Shown piece after piece: positions 17,265 to 25,918 of a DNA stretch of 64,000 bases; the first letter of the stretch is position 1, and each line of letters begins with the position of its first letter. The notes under the pieces were generated by a model. It saw only the letters and a list, made by a program, of their open reading frames with translations. It was not told the origin of the DNA and made no database searches. This stretch comes from an uncultured Porphyromonas sp. Lineage in GTDB: Bacteria > Bacteroidota > Bacteroidia > Bacteroidales > Porphyromonadaceae. The stretch is taken from assembly GCA_905372565.1 (NCBI GenBank), contig CAJPPK010000002.1, positions 1 through 64,000 of the forward strand, read 5' to 3'. Made by a program: the position numbers and the translations under genes.

Positions 17265-18329
17265 TTAATGGGTTTTTCGCTTGAGGAGAGGAAGGTATTT
17301 GCCATAGCCTGCATCCTTCATCTTGTCCTTAGGGATAAAGCGTAGTGAGGCACTATTGATGCAGTAGCGTAAGCCTCCTAGTGCCTGTGGACCATCATTG
17401 AAGACGTGCCCTAGGTGAGCGTCACCCGTTTTGCTACGTACCTCGATACGCTGCATACCATGACTACCATCCTGCTTTTCGACGAGGAGTGAGTCATCAA
17501 TGGGACGAGAGAAGCTAGGCCAGCCACAGCCTGAATCAAACTTGTCCGTAGAGATGAAGAGAGGTTCGCCTGTCGTGATGTCTACATAGATCCCTTCACG
17601 CTTCTCATCCCAGTAGTCATTATCGAAAGCCATCTCTGTAGCCGAATGTTGGGTCACTGCGTATTGTGTAGCAGTGAGCCTCTTTCGGAGGGTGTCATCT
17701 GATGGTTTCCGGTAAGGGTTTGCCTCCTTGGCTAGGCGGAAAAGCTCTGGTCGGATATGGCAATAACCACTTGGATTCTTATCCAGATAGTCTTGGTGAT
17801 ACTCTTCAGCATCGAAGAAGTTCTTTAATGGCTCACATTCGACGACGATAGGAGCGGAGTACTTCGTTTGAAGCTCACGAAGCGCTGCTTCGATGACAGG
17901 GCGATCAGCGCTATCGGTATAGTAGATACCCGTACGATACTGATCTCCGATATCTCCGCCCTGTTTATTGAGGCTGGTGGGATTGATTGTCCTGAAGTAA
18001 AGGCTGAGTAGAAGGGACAGATCGATTTGCTCAGGCGCATAAGTAATACGTACAGCCTCTGCGAAACCAGTAGTATGAGAGCATACGTCTTGGTAGGTCG
18101 GAGAGTCTGTGTGACCATTTGCATAGCCTGCTTGGGTGCTGACGACACCACGCACTTGCTTGAAGAAGTGCTCGGTGCCCCAGAAGCATCCACCGGCAAG
18201 ATAGATTTCTTTCATCGTGGAGGTATTCTTGGGAGGGTTAGCTTGTTTATGAGGGCTTCCGCAGAGCGTAAAGATGCCTAGACCTAGGCAGGCAAGTAAG
18301 GCGAAGATGCGCAAGGTTTTTCTGTCCAT
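17265..18329 (-). CDS. msrAB: Peptide methionine sulfoxide reductase MsrA-MsrB fusion, exported
   Basis: A bifunctional enzyme that repairs both epimers of oxidised methionine. After an N-terminal export signal (hydrophobic to about residue 22, possibly a lipoprotein with Cys23), the MsrA domain starts with LAGGCFWGTEHFF (catalytic Cys48) and includes GYANGHT. The MsrB domain follows, with CGWPSFSRPI, GDAHLGHVFNDGP and the catalytic cysteine in LRYCINS. The two CxxC pairs that bind zinc in many MsrB proteins are missing (DITTGEPLF occupies the first site), so this is the zinc-free form. Fusions in this order are common in Bacteroidetes and pathogens. It is likely periplasmic. Confidence 0.93.
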   Translation of the reverse strand: MDRKTLRIFALLACLGLGIFTLCGSPHKQANPPKNTSTMKEIYLAGGCFWGTEHFFKQVRGVVSTQAGYANGHTDSPTYQDVCSHTTGFAEAVRITYAPEQIDLSLLLSLYFRTINPTSLNKQGGDIGDQYRTGIYYTDSADRPVIEAALRELQTKYSAPIVVECEPLKNFFDAEEYHQDYLDKNPSGYCHIRPELFRLAKEANPYRKPSDDTLRKRLTATQYAVTQHSATEMAFDNDYWDEKREGIYVDITTGEPLFISTDKFDSGCGWPSFSRPIDDSLLVEKQDGSHGMQRIEVRSKTGDAHLGHVFNDGPQALGGLRYCINSASLRFIPKDKMKDAGYGKYLPLLKRKTH

Positions 18330-18375
18330 GGAGATTCATAGCTACTAAGCGTGATACTTAGAGAACAGACCTTAG

Positions 18376-18426
18376 GAGAAAAGATCAGCTCTCGAGACTT
18401 TCGTTAACCTAGTCGTCTCGAGAGCT
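18376..18426 (-). terminator. Terminator after udk
   Basis: A perfect 12-bp stem (AGCTCTCGAGAC at 18387-18398 with its complement at 18415-18426) is followed on the minus strand by GATCTTTTCTCC. It closes the five-gene operon that starts at 23015. Confidence 0.7.
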
Positions 18427-18496
18427 AGATCCTGACAGTCGTGGTAAAAGATTCGTTCGGAAAGAGTGGAGGGGGCAATATCCCCCAAACTCTCAT

Positions 18497-19129
18497 TTAT
18501 CGAAGTAGCGAGTGGATATTCTCTACTAGCAGTGAGAGGGCAACGGGATTCATCCCTCCTTCTGGAATAATGATATCGGCATAGCGCTTAGAGGGCTCCA
18601 CGAAGTCACGGTGCATCGGCTTTACTGTAGCAAAGTACTGCTTGAGTACAGAATTCATATCACGCCCACGCTCCTGGACATCTCGCACTAGACGACGTGC
18701 TAAACGAACGTCATCATCCGTGTCAACGAAGACCTTCACATCCATAAGCTCCCGAAGCTCTTTATGCTCTAGGATCAGAATCCCATCTAGGATGATCACC
18801 TTGGCAGGATGCACGAGGACGGTCTGAGGGAGACGATTGTGATCTGTGAATGAATAGACTGGACGCTGGATGGCACTCCCTTGTTTTAGCTGGCGGATAT
18901 GCTCGATCATCATATCTGTGTCGAAGGAGTGAGGATGGTCGTAGTTAAGCTGAGAGCGCTCCTCTAGGCTCAGCTCATCATGCGCTTTGTAGTAGAAGTC
19001 ATGACAAAGAGTCGTGACGGACTCATCGGCAAAGGCTTCTTGAAGTCTACGTACAAGAGTAGACTTGCCCGAGGCAGAGCCACCAGCGACTCCGATGATA
19101 GTAGGAGAGTAGTTCGTTTCTTGATTCAT
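18497..19129 (-). CDS. udk: Uridine kinase
   Basis: Udk phosphorylates uridine and cytidine for pyrimidine salvage. The 210-aa protein has the P-loop GVAGGSASGKSTLVRRL near residues 14-30, the substrate loop CHDFYYKAHDELS, NYDHPHSFD, PVYSFTDHNR, IILDGILIL, and the lid RLVRDVQERGRD. These are all features of the udk family. It ends a run of minus-strand genes and lies 28 bp after the serine hydrolase gene. Confidence 0.95.
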   Translation of the reverse strand: MNQETNYSPTIIGVAGGSASGKSTLVRRLQEAFADESVTTLCHDFYYKAHDELSLEERSQLNYDHPHSFDTDMMIEHIRQLKQGSAIQRPVYSFTDHNRLPQTVLVHPAKVIILDGILILEHKELRELMDVKVFVDTDDDVRLARRLVRDVQERGRDMNSVLKQYFATVKPMHRDFVEPSKRYADIIIPEGGMNPVALSLLVENIHSLLR

Positions 19130-19157
19130 AGCGGGGAGTGTGAAGCAGGAACCTTGA

Positions 19158-20564
19158 TCAGCGAGGAGTTTTTACTCCGATAGCTTCATAGATGAGGTCT
19201 TGTAGACGCTGACGCAGGCGCTCTTGATTGATGAGGGTATTTTGTCTTGTTGGATAAGTGCGGTTGGAGAGGAAGATAAAGACCAGCTCATAGGTTGGAT
19301 CAACCCAGAAACAAGTCCCCGTGAATCCTTGATGTCCAAAGGTCGATGATGAAGCATATTCTCCGGTAGGGCCTCCAGAGTAGCGAGGCTTATCGAAGCC
19401 CAGTGAGCGAAAACCATTGATGCCAGTGGTCTCTAGGAATAGGCGGACAGTCTCACTGGGGATAATCTGTTTCTTCCCCCAAGATCCATGCTGTAGTAGC
19501 AATTGGCACACTTTGGCTAGCTCTTCGGCTGAGCCAAATAAGCCAGCATTACCAGCTACTCCTCCTAGGCAAGCGGCCGCTTCGTCATCGACTCGTCCTC
19601 TCAAGATTTCACCTCGTAAGAAGAGATCTTGCTGAGCAGGTGCAACGCGATCGATCTTGATCCCCTTATCAAGAGGATTGAAATAGAGCCGAGCTCCAAT
19701 GGGCTTATAGAGTCGCTCTTCGACGAAGGTATCAAGAGCTTCTCCAGATACTCGCTCGATGACCTCCTGAAGGAGGAGGAAGTTGAGGTCACTATAGCGG
19801 TAGCTCTTATCCGAAGAGACATGTGCCGAGAAGAGTCGATTTAGTAGAACCTGCTTGAAGCTAGGAGATAGATAGCGACGATGACCAAAGGGTAGCGTGT
19901 GGGTCTTCGATGGCTTATCGGCAATGAAGTCTCCTTTGAACTGGAAGTTCGGATTTCCCCAAGCTCGTCCTACGAGACGAACTCCTCCTGCAAAAGATTT
20001 AGAGCGTATTAGGGTTCCCTCGTAGCTGGAGTCATCGATGAGATCAGTATAAAAGTTGATTCCTGCAGGTAAACCTGATTGATGTAGAAGGAGCTGACGA
20101 ATAGTGACCATCCCAAGGAGGCTCTCACGAGTCTCAGGCAGGTAAGTCAAAAGAGGGGCATCGAGGCGTACCTTCTTATCTGCAACGAGAAGCATCATAG
20201 CTGGAGTAGTTGCAGCTGCTTTCGTGATAGAGGCTAAGTCATAGAGACTACCTGTTTCCACCATTTGACGGTGCCCCTCGCGACTAGGCATAAGAAGTCC
20301 AAAGGCTTTGTCATAGATCACCTCGCCCTTATAGAGAGCGAAAATTTGACATCCTGGGAAGGCTCCTTGAGCAATTCCTCCCTTAGCTAGGCTATCCACT
20401 CGATCAAGAGCATACTGTGGAATAGTGCTAGGCTCAAGTAAACTATCTGAGGATAGAGATGCTACGTTAGCTTGAGAAGTCTTGGCGGAAGTGACCCCCA
20501 CAGAGCTAGCGAGGAATATTATACCTATCAAAAGAGAGTATATCGGATGGCGAAAAGCGTTCAC
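19158..20564 (-). CDS. Exported serine hydrolase (beta-lactamase family)
   Basis: A 468-aa protein with a signal peptide (hydrophobic residues 10-27) and a class C beta-lactamase-like fold. The SxxK catalytic pair is seen as LASITKAAATTP near residue 112, and the YxN motif as YSDLNF. GHQGFTGTCFWVDP near the C-terminus provides the third active-site strand. The usual substrates are cell-wall peptides, esters or D-amino-acid bonds; here it is unknown. It starts 11 bp after the GH3 gene. In many Bacteroidetes these two domains form a single protein of about 1000 aa, which suggests a joint job in peptidoglycan recycling. Confidence 0.85.
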   Translation of the reverse strand: MNAFRHPIYSLLIGIIFLASSVGVTSAKTSQANVASLSSDSLLEPSTIPQYALDRVDSLAKGGIAQGAFPGCQIFALYKGEVIYDKAFGLLMPSREGHRQMVETGSLYDLASITKAAATTPAMMLLVADKKVRLDAPLLTYLPETRESLLGMVTIRQLLLHQSGLPAGINFYTDLIDDSSYEGTLIRSKSFAGGVRLVGRAWGNPNFQFKGDFIADKPSKTHTLPFGHRRYLSPSFKQVLLNRLFSAHVSSDKSYRYSDLNFLLLQEVIERVSGEALDTFVEERLYKPIGARLYFNPLDKGIKIDRVAPAQQDLFLRGEILRGRVDDEAAACLGGVAGNAGLFGSAEELAKVCQLLLQHGSWGKKQIIPSETVRLFLETTGINGFRSLGFDKPRYSGGPTGEYASSSTFGHQGFTGTCFWVDPTYELVFIFLSNRTYPTRQNTLINQERLRQRLQDLIYEAIGVKTPR

Positions 20565-20575
20565 TTCAGATAGTT

Positions 20576-21871
20576 CTATTTCTTTATTGGTTGCTGTAGG
20601 CGCAGTGATGGAGTCCCTGCAGTCGGATCTGTAGATGAGGGAGCTGTTGTTCCGCTAGCTTTCCACAAGCGATCACGGAGAGAGGCTTCTTCTGGTGTCC
20701 AGATCAATGATTTTACTTCATTGGCAGAGGTCTCATGAGCCGTCTTCTTAATAATTAAGGCATACTTAAAGCGGAGAATACGCTTGCAGTGCATCTCGAT
20801 CTGCTCGGCAGTGACTTCTCCTCGCTTGAGAGCCGAGAGGATCTCTTCGACTGCTTGCTGGGGAGAGTGTGGCCCAAGTAGAATGTCATTTCCCGCTTTG
20901 AGTGCTTCTACAGCAAGTGAACTTCCCGGTGGAACTTGTGCACCTTTCATTTCCAAAGCATCGGTGAAGACCAATCCTGAGAATTGAAGTTCTCTCCGAA
21001 GAAGATCGGTTGTTATCGGTGCGCTGAGCGAAGCAGGCTTGCCACTAGGGTCATAGGCTGGGACACGTAGGTGAGCTGTCATGACTCCGCCGAGTCCAGC
21101 CTGAAAGTAGCTTCGGAAGGGGGCTAATTCCAAGCGTTGCATACGTTCACGACTAGCCGATACTAGGGGGAGTGTCTTATGGGAGTCTTCAGAGGTATCT
21201 CCATGTCCCGGGAAATGCTTGGCGACAGAGAGTACTCCGCCCTGCTCTAGACCTCGACCATACGCTAGAGCACAATCAATCACCCGCTGAGGTGTGTCAC
21301 CGAAGCTACGAGAACCGATGACGGGGTTCTTAGGATTACTATTGACGTCTACTACTGGAGCGAAGTTGACATGAATACCCATCAGCTGACATTGGCGAGC
21401 AACTTCTGCTCCGTAGGCTTGGATGAGCTTAAGATCTTGTTTGTCGCCAAGTCCTTTGTTGCGAGGATAACGAGGGGCATCCTTTAGTCGCATATAAAGC
21501 CCCCACTCTCCATCTAGTGCGATCAGTAGGGGGACAGAGCTGGCCTCTTGGAGAGCAATAGTTAAAGCTCGCTGATCAGCAAGGTATCCTTTCTGAAATA
21601 GAACCCCTCCCCAACGCTCCACTTTTAAGCGCTTTAAGAGTGCTGATTGATCTTCTGGTCGAGGATAGATGATCGGCATAATAAGCTGGCTAACCCGTCC
21701 TCGTTGGTCAAGAGATTGATAGACGCTATCGACCCAGCGGGACTGATCTTGCTCAGAAATGCCACGAAAAATAAGAAGGGATGAGGGAGACTGTGCAGAA
21801 GTCTCCGAGCGACTGCATCCCATAAGGAATGATGCCAAGAGACAGGCTCGAAGAATAGAGATGCGAGACAT
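20576..21871 (-). CDS. GH3-family beta-N-acetylhexosaminidase-like lipoprotein
   Basis: A 431-aa lipoprotein (signal LLASFLMGC, Cys19) with a glycoside hydrolase family 3 barrel. The NagZ hallmark KHFPGHGDTSEDSHKTLP is seen near residue 220, carrying the His-Asp acid/base loop. The nucleophile Asp is in GLVFTDALEMKGA. NagZ-type enzymes cut GlcNAc from anhydromuramyl peptides, and this one would act at the envelope. It is directly followed (11 bp) by a serine hydrolase gene, its frequent fusion partner in this phylum. The last 45 residues after the barrel are low-complexity (Ser/Thr/Pro). Confidence 0.88.
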   Translation of the reverse strand: MSRISILRACLLASFLMGCSRSETSAQSPSSLLIFRGISEQDQSRWVDSVYQSLDQRGRVSQLIMPIIYPRPEDQSALLKRLKVERWGGVLFQKGYLADQRALTIALQEASSVPLLIALDGEWGLYMRLKDAPRYPRNKGLGDKQDLKLIQAYGAEVARQCQLMGIHVNFAPVVDVNSNPKNPVIGSRSFGDTPQRVIDCALAYGRGLEQGGVLSVAKHFPGHGDTSEDSHKTLPLVSASRERMQRLELAPFRSYFQAGLGGVMTAHLRVPAYDPSGKPASLSAPITTDLLRRELQFSGLVFTDALEMKGAQVPPGSSLAVEALKAGNDILLGPHSPQQAVEEILSALKRGEVTAEQIEMHCKRILRFKYALIIKKTAHETSANEVKSLIWTPEEASLRDRLWKASGTTAPSSTDPTAGTPSLRLQQPIKK

Positions 21872-21889
21872 GAGATGTACGGTGTAAAA

Positions 21890-22318
21890 TCAGGATCTGG
21901 GCGTCTTAGCTTGTCGGAATACCCAAAAACGCTGGAGGGTATAGTTGAAGAGTACAGAGACGAAAAGGTCACTGATGAGCTTACCTATTTTATAGTCAAT
22001 ACCCACGAATTGCTCCAGACTATAGGTGCCAAGGTATTTGAGCAAAATACTTCCTAAGACAGTAAGGGTAAACTTGAAGAGCTGGCCTTTTAAATCGCTG
22101 TGATAGCTCCGCTCTTTATCTCGGAAGGTGAAGTAGCGATTTAACGAGAAGTTGACCACAGCTCCGACGACTCCACCACAAGTGATAGCCCAGAAGAGTG
22201 GCCAACCAAAGACTTCTTTCCCAAGAAGGAGTAGTCCATAGTCTACAATGGATCCTGCTCCGGCGGAGAACTGAGCCAGAGTGAATGTTAGCAGTAGACG
22301 TTTGAAACGGGATAGCAA
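21890..22318 (-). CDS. GtrA-like membrane protein
   Basis: A 142-aa protein with four predicted membrane segments and the GtrA hallmarks FSLNRYFTFRDKE in the middle and LFNYTLQRFWVFR at the C-terminus. GtrA-like proteins are thought to flip or carry lipid-linked sugars across the inner membrane. It lies 10 bp after a CDP-alcohol phosphatidyltransferase gene, so a role in building a glycosylated lipid or wall polymer is plausible but not shown. Confidence 0.88.
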   Translation of the reverse strand: MLSRFKRLLLTFTLAQFSAGAGSIVDYGLLLLGKEVFGWPLFWAITCGGVVGAVVNFSLNRYFTFRDKERSYHSDLKGQLFKFTLTVLGSILLKYLGTYSLEQFVGIDYKIGKLISDLFVSVLFNYTLQRFWVFRQAKTPRS

Positions 22319-22328
22319 GAGGCTGAAC

Positions 22329-23015
22329 TTAGGCTTTGGAAGAAGATTCCTTGACTTCTCTTAGCTCAATATCTCGCTGATCTGCGAGCTGGAGTAGCTG
22401 ACAGAAGTCTGTCAAGAAAGCTATCAATAAGACGATAGAGACCGCAAGACCAATCCAGTGAATGCTATTTGTGATGAAGAACTCGGAGCAAAAGAGTAAG
22501 GCTAGGATGATACGTACCTCTGTTGGGCCTAGAAGCCCCGAGTCAATAGAATACTTATCTGTGACCTTATAGCGTAGCTGAGAGATGATCATTTCTGCAC
22601 CATAGAGGACGACAAAGATGAAACCAATGAGCTTCCATCCTGGAGCTACGTAGCTATAATAACCTAGTCCGATAGCGATAATGCCTAGCCAGTCTACTAC
22701 GATGTCTAGACAGAATCCGAACCACTTACGGGGAGTCCCGCGATAGTACGCTAAACGTCCATCAAGAGAGTCTCCAAACCAGTTGATGAAAAAGGCTAGA
22801 GGGGTAAGAAGTAGCCAGATAGGGCCATAGATCGATGCGATGAACATAAGAAGGCCAACAAGGATATTCCCCATAAGACCGATGCTGGTAAGCATGTTTG
22901 AGGTCATCCACTTAGGTAGGCGTTCTACTAGGTAGGCGATGAGAGAGAGCTCGTGATCGTGAAGAATATTGGTTCTCTTTCTATCTTGACTGATCGCCTG
23001 TTTTGTATCTGGCAT
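22329..23015 (-). CDS. CDP-alcohol phosphatidyltransferase family protein
   Basis: A 228-aa integral membrane protein with about six membrane segments. It carries the family motif in variant form: DSLDGRLAYYRG...GFCLDIVVD. The usual DxxDGxxAR...GxxxDxxxD has Arg after the Ala; here a Tyr is found, while all the metal-binding aspartates are kept. Relatives join CDP-activated lipids to alcohols (inositol, glycerol-P, serine) or make archaeol-like lipids. The alcohol used here cannot be told. It heads an operon with gtrA, GH3, serine hydrolase and udk. Confidence 0.85.
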   Translation of the reverse strand: MPDTKQAISQDRKRTNILHDHELSLIAYLVERLPKWMTSNMLTSIGLMGNILVGLLMFIASIYGPIWLLLTPLAFFINWFGDSLDGRLAYYRGTPRKWFGFCLDIVVDWLGIIAIGLGYYSYVAPGWKLIGFIFVVLYGAEMIISQLRYKVTDKYSIDSGLLGPTEVRIILALLFCSEFFITNSIHWIGLAVSIVLLIAFLTDFCQLLQLADQRDIELREVKESSSKA

Positions 23016-23085
23016 AGCTTGCTTATGTATGAGAGAGGAATAGTCTGATGTGAGAGCTTATACCTCCATATTTATATATCCTTTA

Positions 23086-23093
23086 CAAAGGTA
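23086..23093 (-). promoter_or_regulatory. -7 promoter element of the five-gene operon
   Basis: TACCTTTG on the minus strand lies 70 bp upstream of the phosphatidyltransferase start. It is the only good -7 match between 23016 and the dpp7 end. Confidence 0.5.
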
Positions 23094-23249
23094 GCCTAAA
23101 TTCTAGACTCTGGGTAGGGGAAGAGCAAGAGTAAAGGAGGATCTCTGGAGGAAAAACTGAATTTTCTGTTATCGAACGGAGAGTCTAGCTTTGTATGATT
23201 TGATACCTAGCCTCTAGTTTAGCATTGACTAGCAATGAGCTTATAAGCG

Positions 23250-23288
23250 AAGATGGCTACGAAAGCACTGTGCTTTCGTAGCCATCTT
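23250..23288 (-). terminator. 39-bp near-perfect palindrome after dpp7
   Basis: A 19-bp stem with a single central base (23250-23268, T at 23269, 23270-23288) starts 22 bp past the dpp7 stop. There is no T-run on the minus strand, but the position and the similar palindrome behind the phosphohexomutase gene suggest a transcription end or mRNA-stabilising hairpin. Confidence 0.6.
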
Positions 23289-23310
23289 CATGCTTAGGGG
23301 TGAGTCTATC

Positions 23311-25458
23311 CTAACGAAGGCTTAGCTCTTCGATCAGACGAGGACACTTGCCCCACTTATCAATGGTATATAGGACGTAGCGAATATCTACACCAATGGT
23401 ACGCTGAAGCTCGGGCTCGAACTCAATGTCACCGCTCATAGCTTCCCAGTTACCATCGAAGGCTAGTCCAAAGACGCGACCATTCTTGTCAAACATAGGG
23501 CTACCCGAGTTACCTCCTGTGATATCATTTGAAGCAATGAAGGCTACATGTAGCGAGCCATCCTTGTCTGCCCATCGTCCCCAGTCGCCCTTCTTTACTT
23601 CGGAGAGGAAGGAAGGGAAGACTTCGAATTCAGAGTCTCCTACTTTATGCTTCTCTAGGATTCCACGAGTGGTCGTGAAGTAGTCATATTCGATACCATC
23701 TGCTGGACTATAGCCCTTGATCGTACCATAGCTCATGCGCATCGTGGAGTTGGCATCACTAGGCATGGGCTTCGATGGGTTCATGAGCTGGCGTCCTGCG
23801 AAGTAGAGACGGTTGCCACGCTGGATAGGCTCTGTGAGAGGACGAATCTCGTCAGAGAACTTCTGAGCCACCTCACGAACAGCTTGAGCGAACTTCACTG
23901 CGGGATCATTGGTCAGTGCTTCGTTGAGCTTGCCTTCCTTAAGGAGAGCCATGAGCTTATCCTTCTGTACGACGATACTCTGAGAGAAGAGCTGACGGGC
24001 AAAGGCCTTGGTGTCTCCCTTGGCTTGCGCATCGATGATCGCCATAATGGGGGCGAGGTGCTCGGCTTGGATACGCTTACGAGCGATGTCCAGCATAGCT
24101 ACGAATACACGCTCATCAAGGGAAGCATCATAGTCCTTGAATAGTGCATCAAGGAAAGACATGCCACGACCACTATCGGCTAATACCTTCTTGACCGTTG
24201 GGGCGGTCAGCGTTAGAGCCATGCCCGTGATTTCCGTCCCATTCAGTAGAGACTCGCGGAGGTAAGTGGCTTCACGTTCGACACCACCGAGCTTCTTATA
24301 GGCATTCTTCATCTCGGTAAGGATGCCCTGATACATCTTGGTCGCCTTACCACCCTTATTTGCCCAAGCATCGAACGCTGCTTCTTCTGCACGCTTACGA
24401 CCAAGTACATCGAGCTTAAGGATGCCACGATTCATACCGATGGAGTTCTTCCAGTAGTTTGAGCTACGGGCATACTTGGAGGCATACTTGATGCGGGTCG
24501 CTTGATCAGCTTCCATAGCTTCCTTCCAGATCTCCTGCTTGATGCCACGAACTTCGATGCGGGGAGCATTCTGATCCTCCATGCGATTCTCGATAGCAAA
24601 GGATGGGATGTAGCGGAACGTAGATCCAGGGAAGCCAATGGTCATCGAATAATCCCCCTGCTTATAGCCTTCAGTGGAGACCGTCGCATGATACTTGGGG
24701 ACGTAGGGTACGTTATCCTGACTATAGTTAGCTGGCTGATTGTCCTTGCTTGCATAGACACGGAAGACAGAGAAGTCGCCCGTGTGGCGAGGCCACATCC
24801 AGTTGTCCGTATCGCCACCGAATTTTCCTACGGATCCTGGAGGTGCGAAGACGAGACGAATATCGCTGAAGACATCGTAGGTAATGAGGTAGTACTTGTT
24901 ATTGGCGTAGTAAGGACGGATAGTGACCTGCTTGTGCTCGTTCTTGAGACGTGCAGACTCAGCCTTCTCCATACCTTCGCAGATCTTACGGATCTGGTTT
25001 AGACGATCAAGTTCATCCTTAGGCTTCTTGACCTGTGCTAGGATCTCTTGGGTCACATCACGGATCGCCGAGAGATAGCTAATGGTGAGCCCTGGGATAG
25101 GTAGCTCTTCCTTGAAGCTCTGCGATACGAATCCGTCACGTAGGTAGTCGTGATCGACCGTGCTCTGTGACTGAATGGCATCGAAACCACAGTGGTGATT
25201 GGTGAAGACGAGTCCCTTATCGGAGACCGTAACACCGGTACAGCCACGTCCGAAGATAACCACAGAGTTAGCTACGCTAGGCTTGCTCAGGCTATACAGC
25301 GAGTCAATGGGGAGACGGAAGCCTAGCTCCTTCATCTGAGCGATGTTTTCTTTCGTGAGCTCATTGAGTAGCCACATGCCCTTATCAGCCTTCGCTTGGG
25401 CGACGAAGGTCAAGACAACGCTAGCCAAGATGAGACCCTTTTTGAGGAATTGCTTCAT
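23311..25458 (-). CDS. dpp7: S46 dipeptidyl peptidase, DPP7 type
   Basis: A secreted or periplasmic serine exopeptidase that releases dipeptides from the N-terminus of oligopeptides, central to amino-acid nutrition in asaccharolytic Porphyromonas. The 715-aa precursor has a signal peptide (to about residue 24), the catalytic His in FTNHHCGFDAI (residues 88-89), and the nucleophile in GGNSGSP (Ser651). The residue 18 positions after the Ser is Gly669 (LAFDGNW). In the P. gingivalis enzymes Gly here marks DPP7 (hydrophobic P1), while Arg marks DPP11 (Asp/Glu P1). Length matches DPP7 (about 712 aa). It has its own -7 element and terminator-like palindrome. Confidence 0.9.
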   Translation of the reverse strand: MKQFLKKGLILASVVLTFVAQAKADKGMWLLNELTKENIAQMKELGFRLPIDSLYSLSKPSVANSVVIFGRGCTGVTVSDKGLVFTNHHCGFDAIQSQSTVDHDYLRDGFVSQSFKEELPIPGLTISYLSAIRDVTQEILAQVKKPKDELDRLNQIRKICEGMEKAESARLKNEHKQVTIRPYYANNKYYLITYDVFSDIRLVFAPPGSVGKFGGDTDNWMWPRHTGDFSVFRVYASKDNQPANYSQDNVPYVPKYHATVSTEGYKQGDYSMTIGFPGSTFRYIPSFAIENRMEDQNAPRIEVRGIKQEIWKEAMEADQATRIKYASKYARSSNYWKNSIGMNRGILKLDVLGRKRAEEAAFDAWANKGGKATKMYQGILTEMKNAYKKLGGVEREATYLRESLLNGTEITGMALTLTAPTVKKVLADSGRGMSFLDALFKDYDASLDERVFVAMLDIARKRIQAEHLAPIMAIIDAQAKGDTKAFARQLFSQSIVVQKDKLMALLKEGKLNEALTNDPAVKFAQAVREVAQKFSDEIRPLTEPIQRGNRLYFAGRQLMNPSKPMPSDANSTMRMSYGTIKGYSPADGIEYDYFTTTRGILEKHKVGDSEFEVFPSFLSEVKKGDWGRWADKDGSLHVAFIASNDITGGNSGSPMFDKNGRVFGLAFDGNWEAMSGDIEFEPELQRTIGVDIRYVLYTIDKWGKCPRLIEELSLR

Positions 25459-25491
25459 TTTGATGAGTTAGATGAAATGGTTGATTCATTA

Positions 25492-25499
25492 CAAAGATA
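25492..25499 (-). promoter_or_regulatory. -7 promoter element of dpp7
   Basis: TATCTTTG on the minus strand lies 34 bp upstream of the dpp7 ATG. No -33 TTTG at the expected distance. Confidence 0.5.
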
Positions 25500-25581
25500 A
25501 GCATAAGGGGCATATTCCTTCCTTAAGCTAATTACCAGAGGAAAGTCTTTCGGGAAAGGCATCTGGTGCGTTCTCTTAGGT

Positions 25582-25659
25582 AAGGTATAGCTTCGTATGA
25601 CGAAAGGTATACCTTGTTGGGGAGAAAGACTAGCCTTTGCGTTAGCTGAGGTAGACCTT
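25582..25659. repeat. Palindrome array, 22-bp period (AAGGTATACCTT word)
   Basis: Four 12-bp words start exactly 22 bp apart: AAGGTATAGCTT (25582), AAGGTATACCTT (25604, perfect palindrome), AAGACTAGCCTT (25626) and GAGGTAGACCTT (25648). The 10-bp spacers between them share no sequence. It lies in the 460-bp gap upstream of dpp7. The same word recurs at 63740-63795. Confidence 0.8.
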
Positions 25660-25812
25660 GATCGAAGAAGAGTTAGTTTTTCTTGCGATGGATCCAGCTA
25701 CTTGATTGACCTAGCTATACACTATGGATTTCTGATTATAAGCCTTCTCTTTGAGTTTCGTAGAAGTCTCTTCGAATTAGGCTTTACGGTGAGGTTTTCG
25801 ACCTCCAAGTAT

Positions 25813-25861
25813 GCCAAAAGAAAAGCCCCTCGATAAGACTCCGAAGAGCTTATCGAGGAGC
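25813..25861 (-). terminator. Terminator after the TPR gene
   Basis: GCCCCTCGATAAG (25825-25837) pairs with CTTATCGAGGAGC (25849-25861), with one mismatch. On the minus strand it is followed by TTTTCTTTTGG. It ends the gyrA-TPR transcript. Confidence 0.7.
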
Positions 25862-25918
25862 TTGAAAAGTGGAAGGTCGCTAGCCGAGATGATGTGATCG
25901 AGCTAGCTGAAGGATGGC

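Noticed and set aside
25597..25836. 79-codon open frame on + upstream of dpp7
   Set aside because: It starts inside the AAGGTATACCTT array and reads into the terminator of the TPR gene. No family features.
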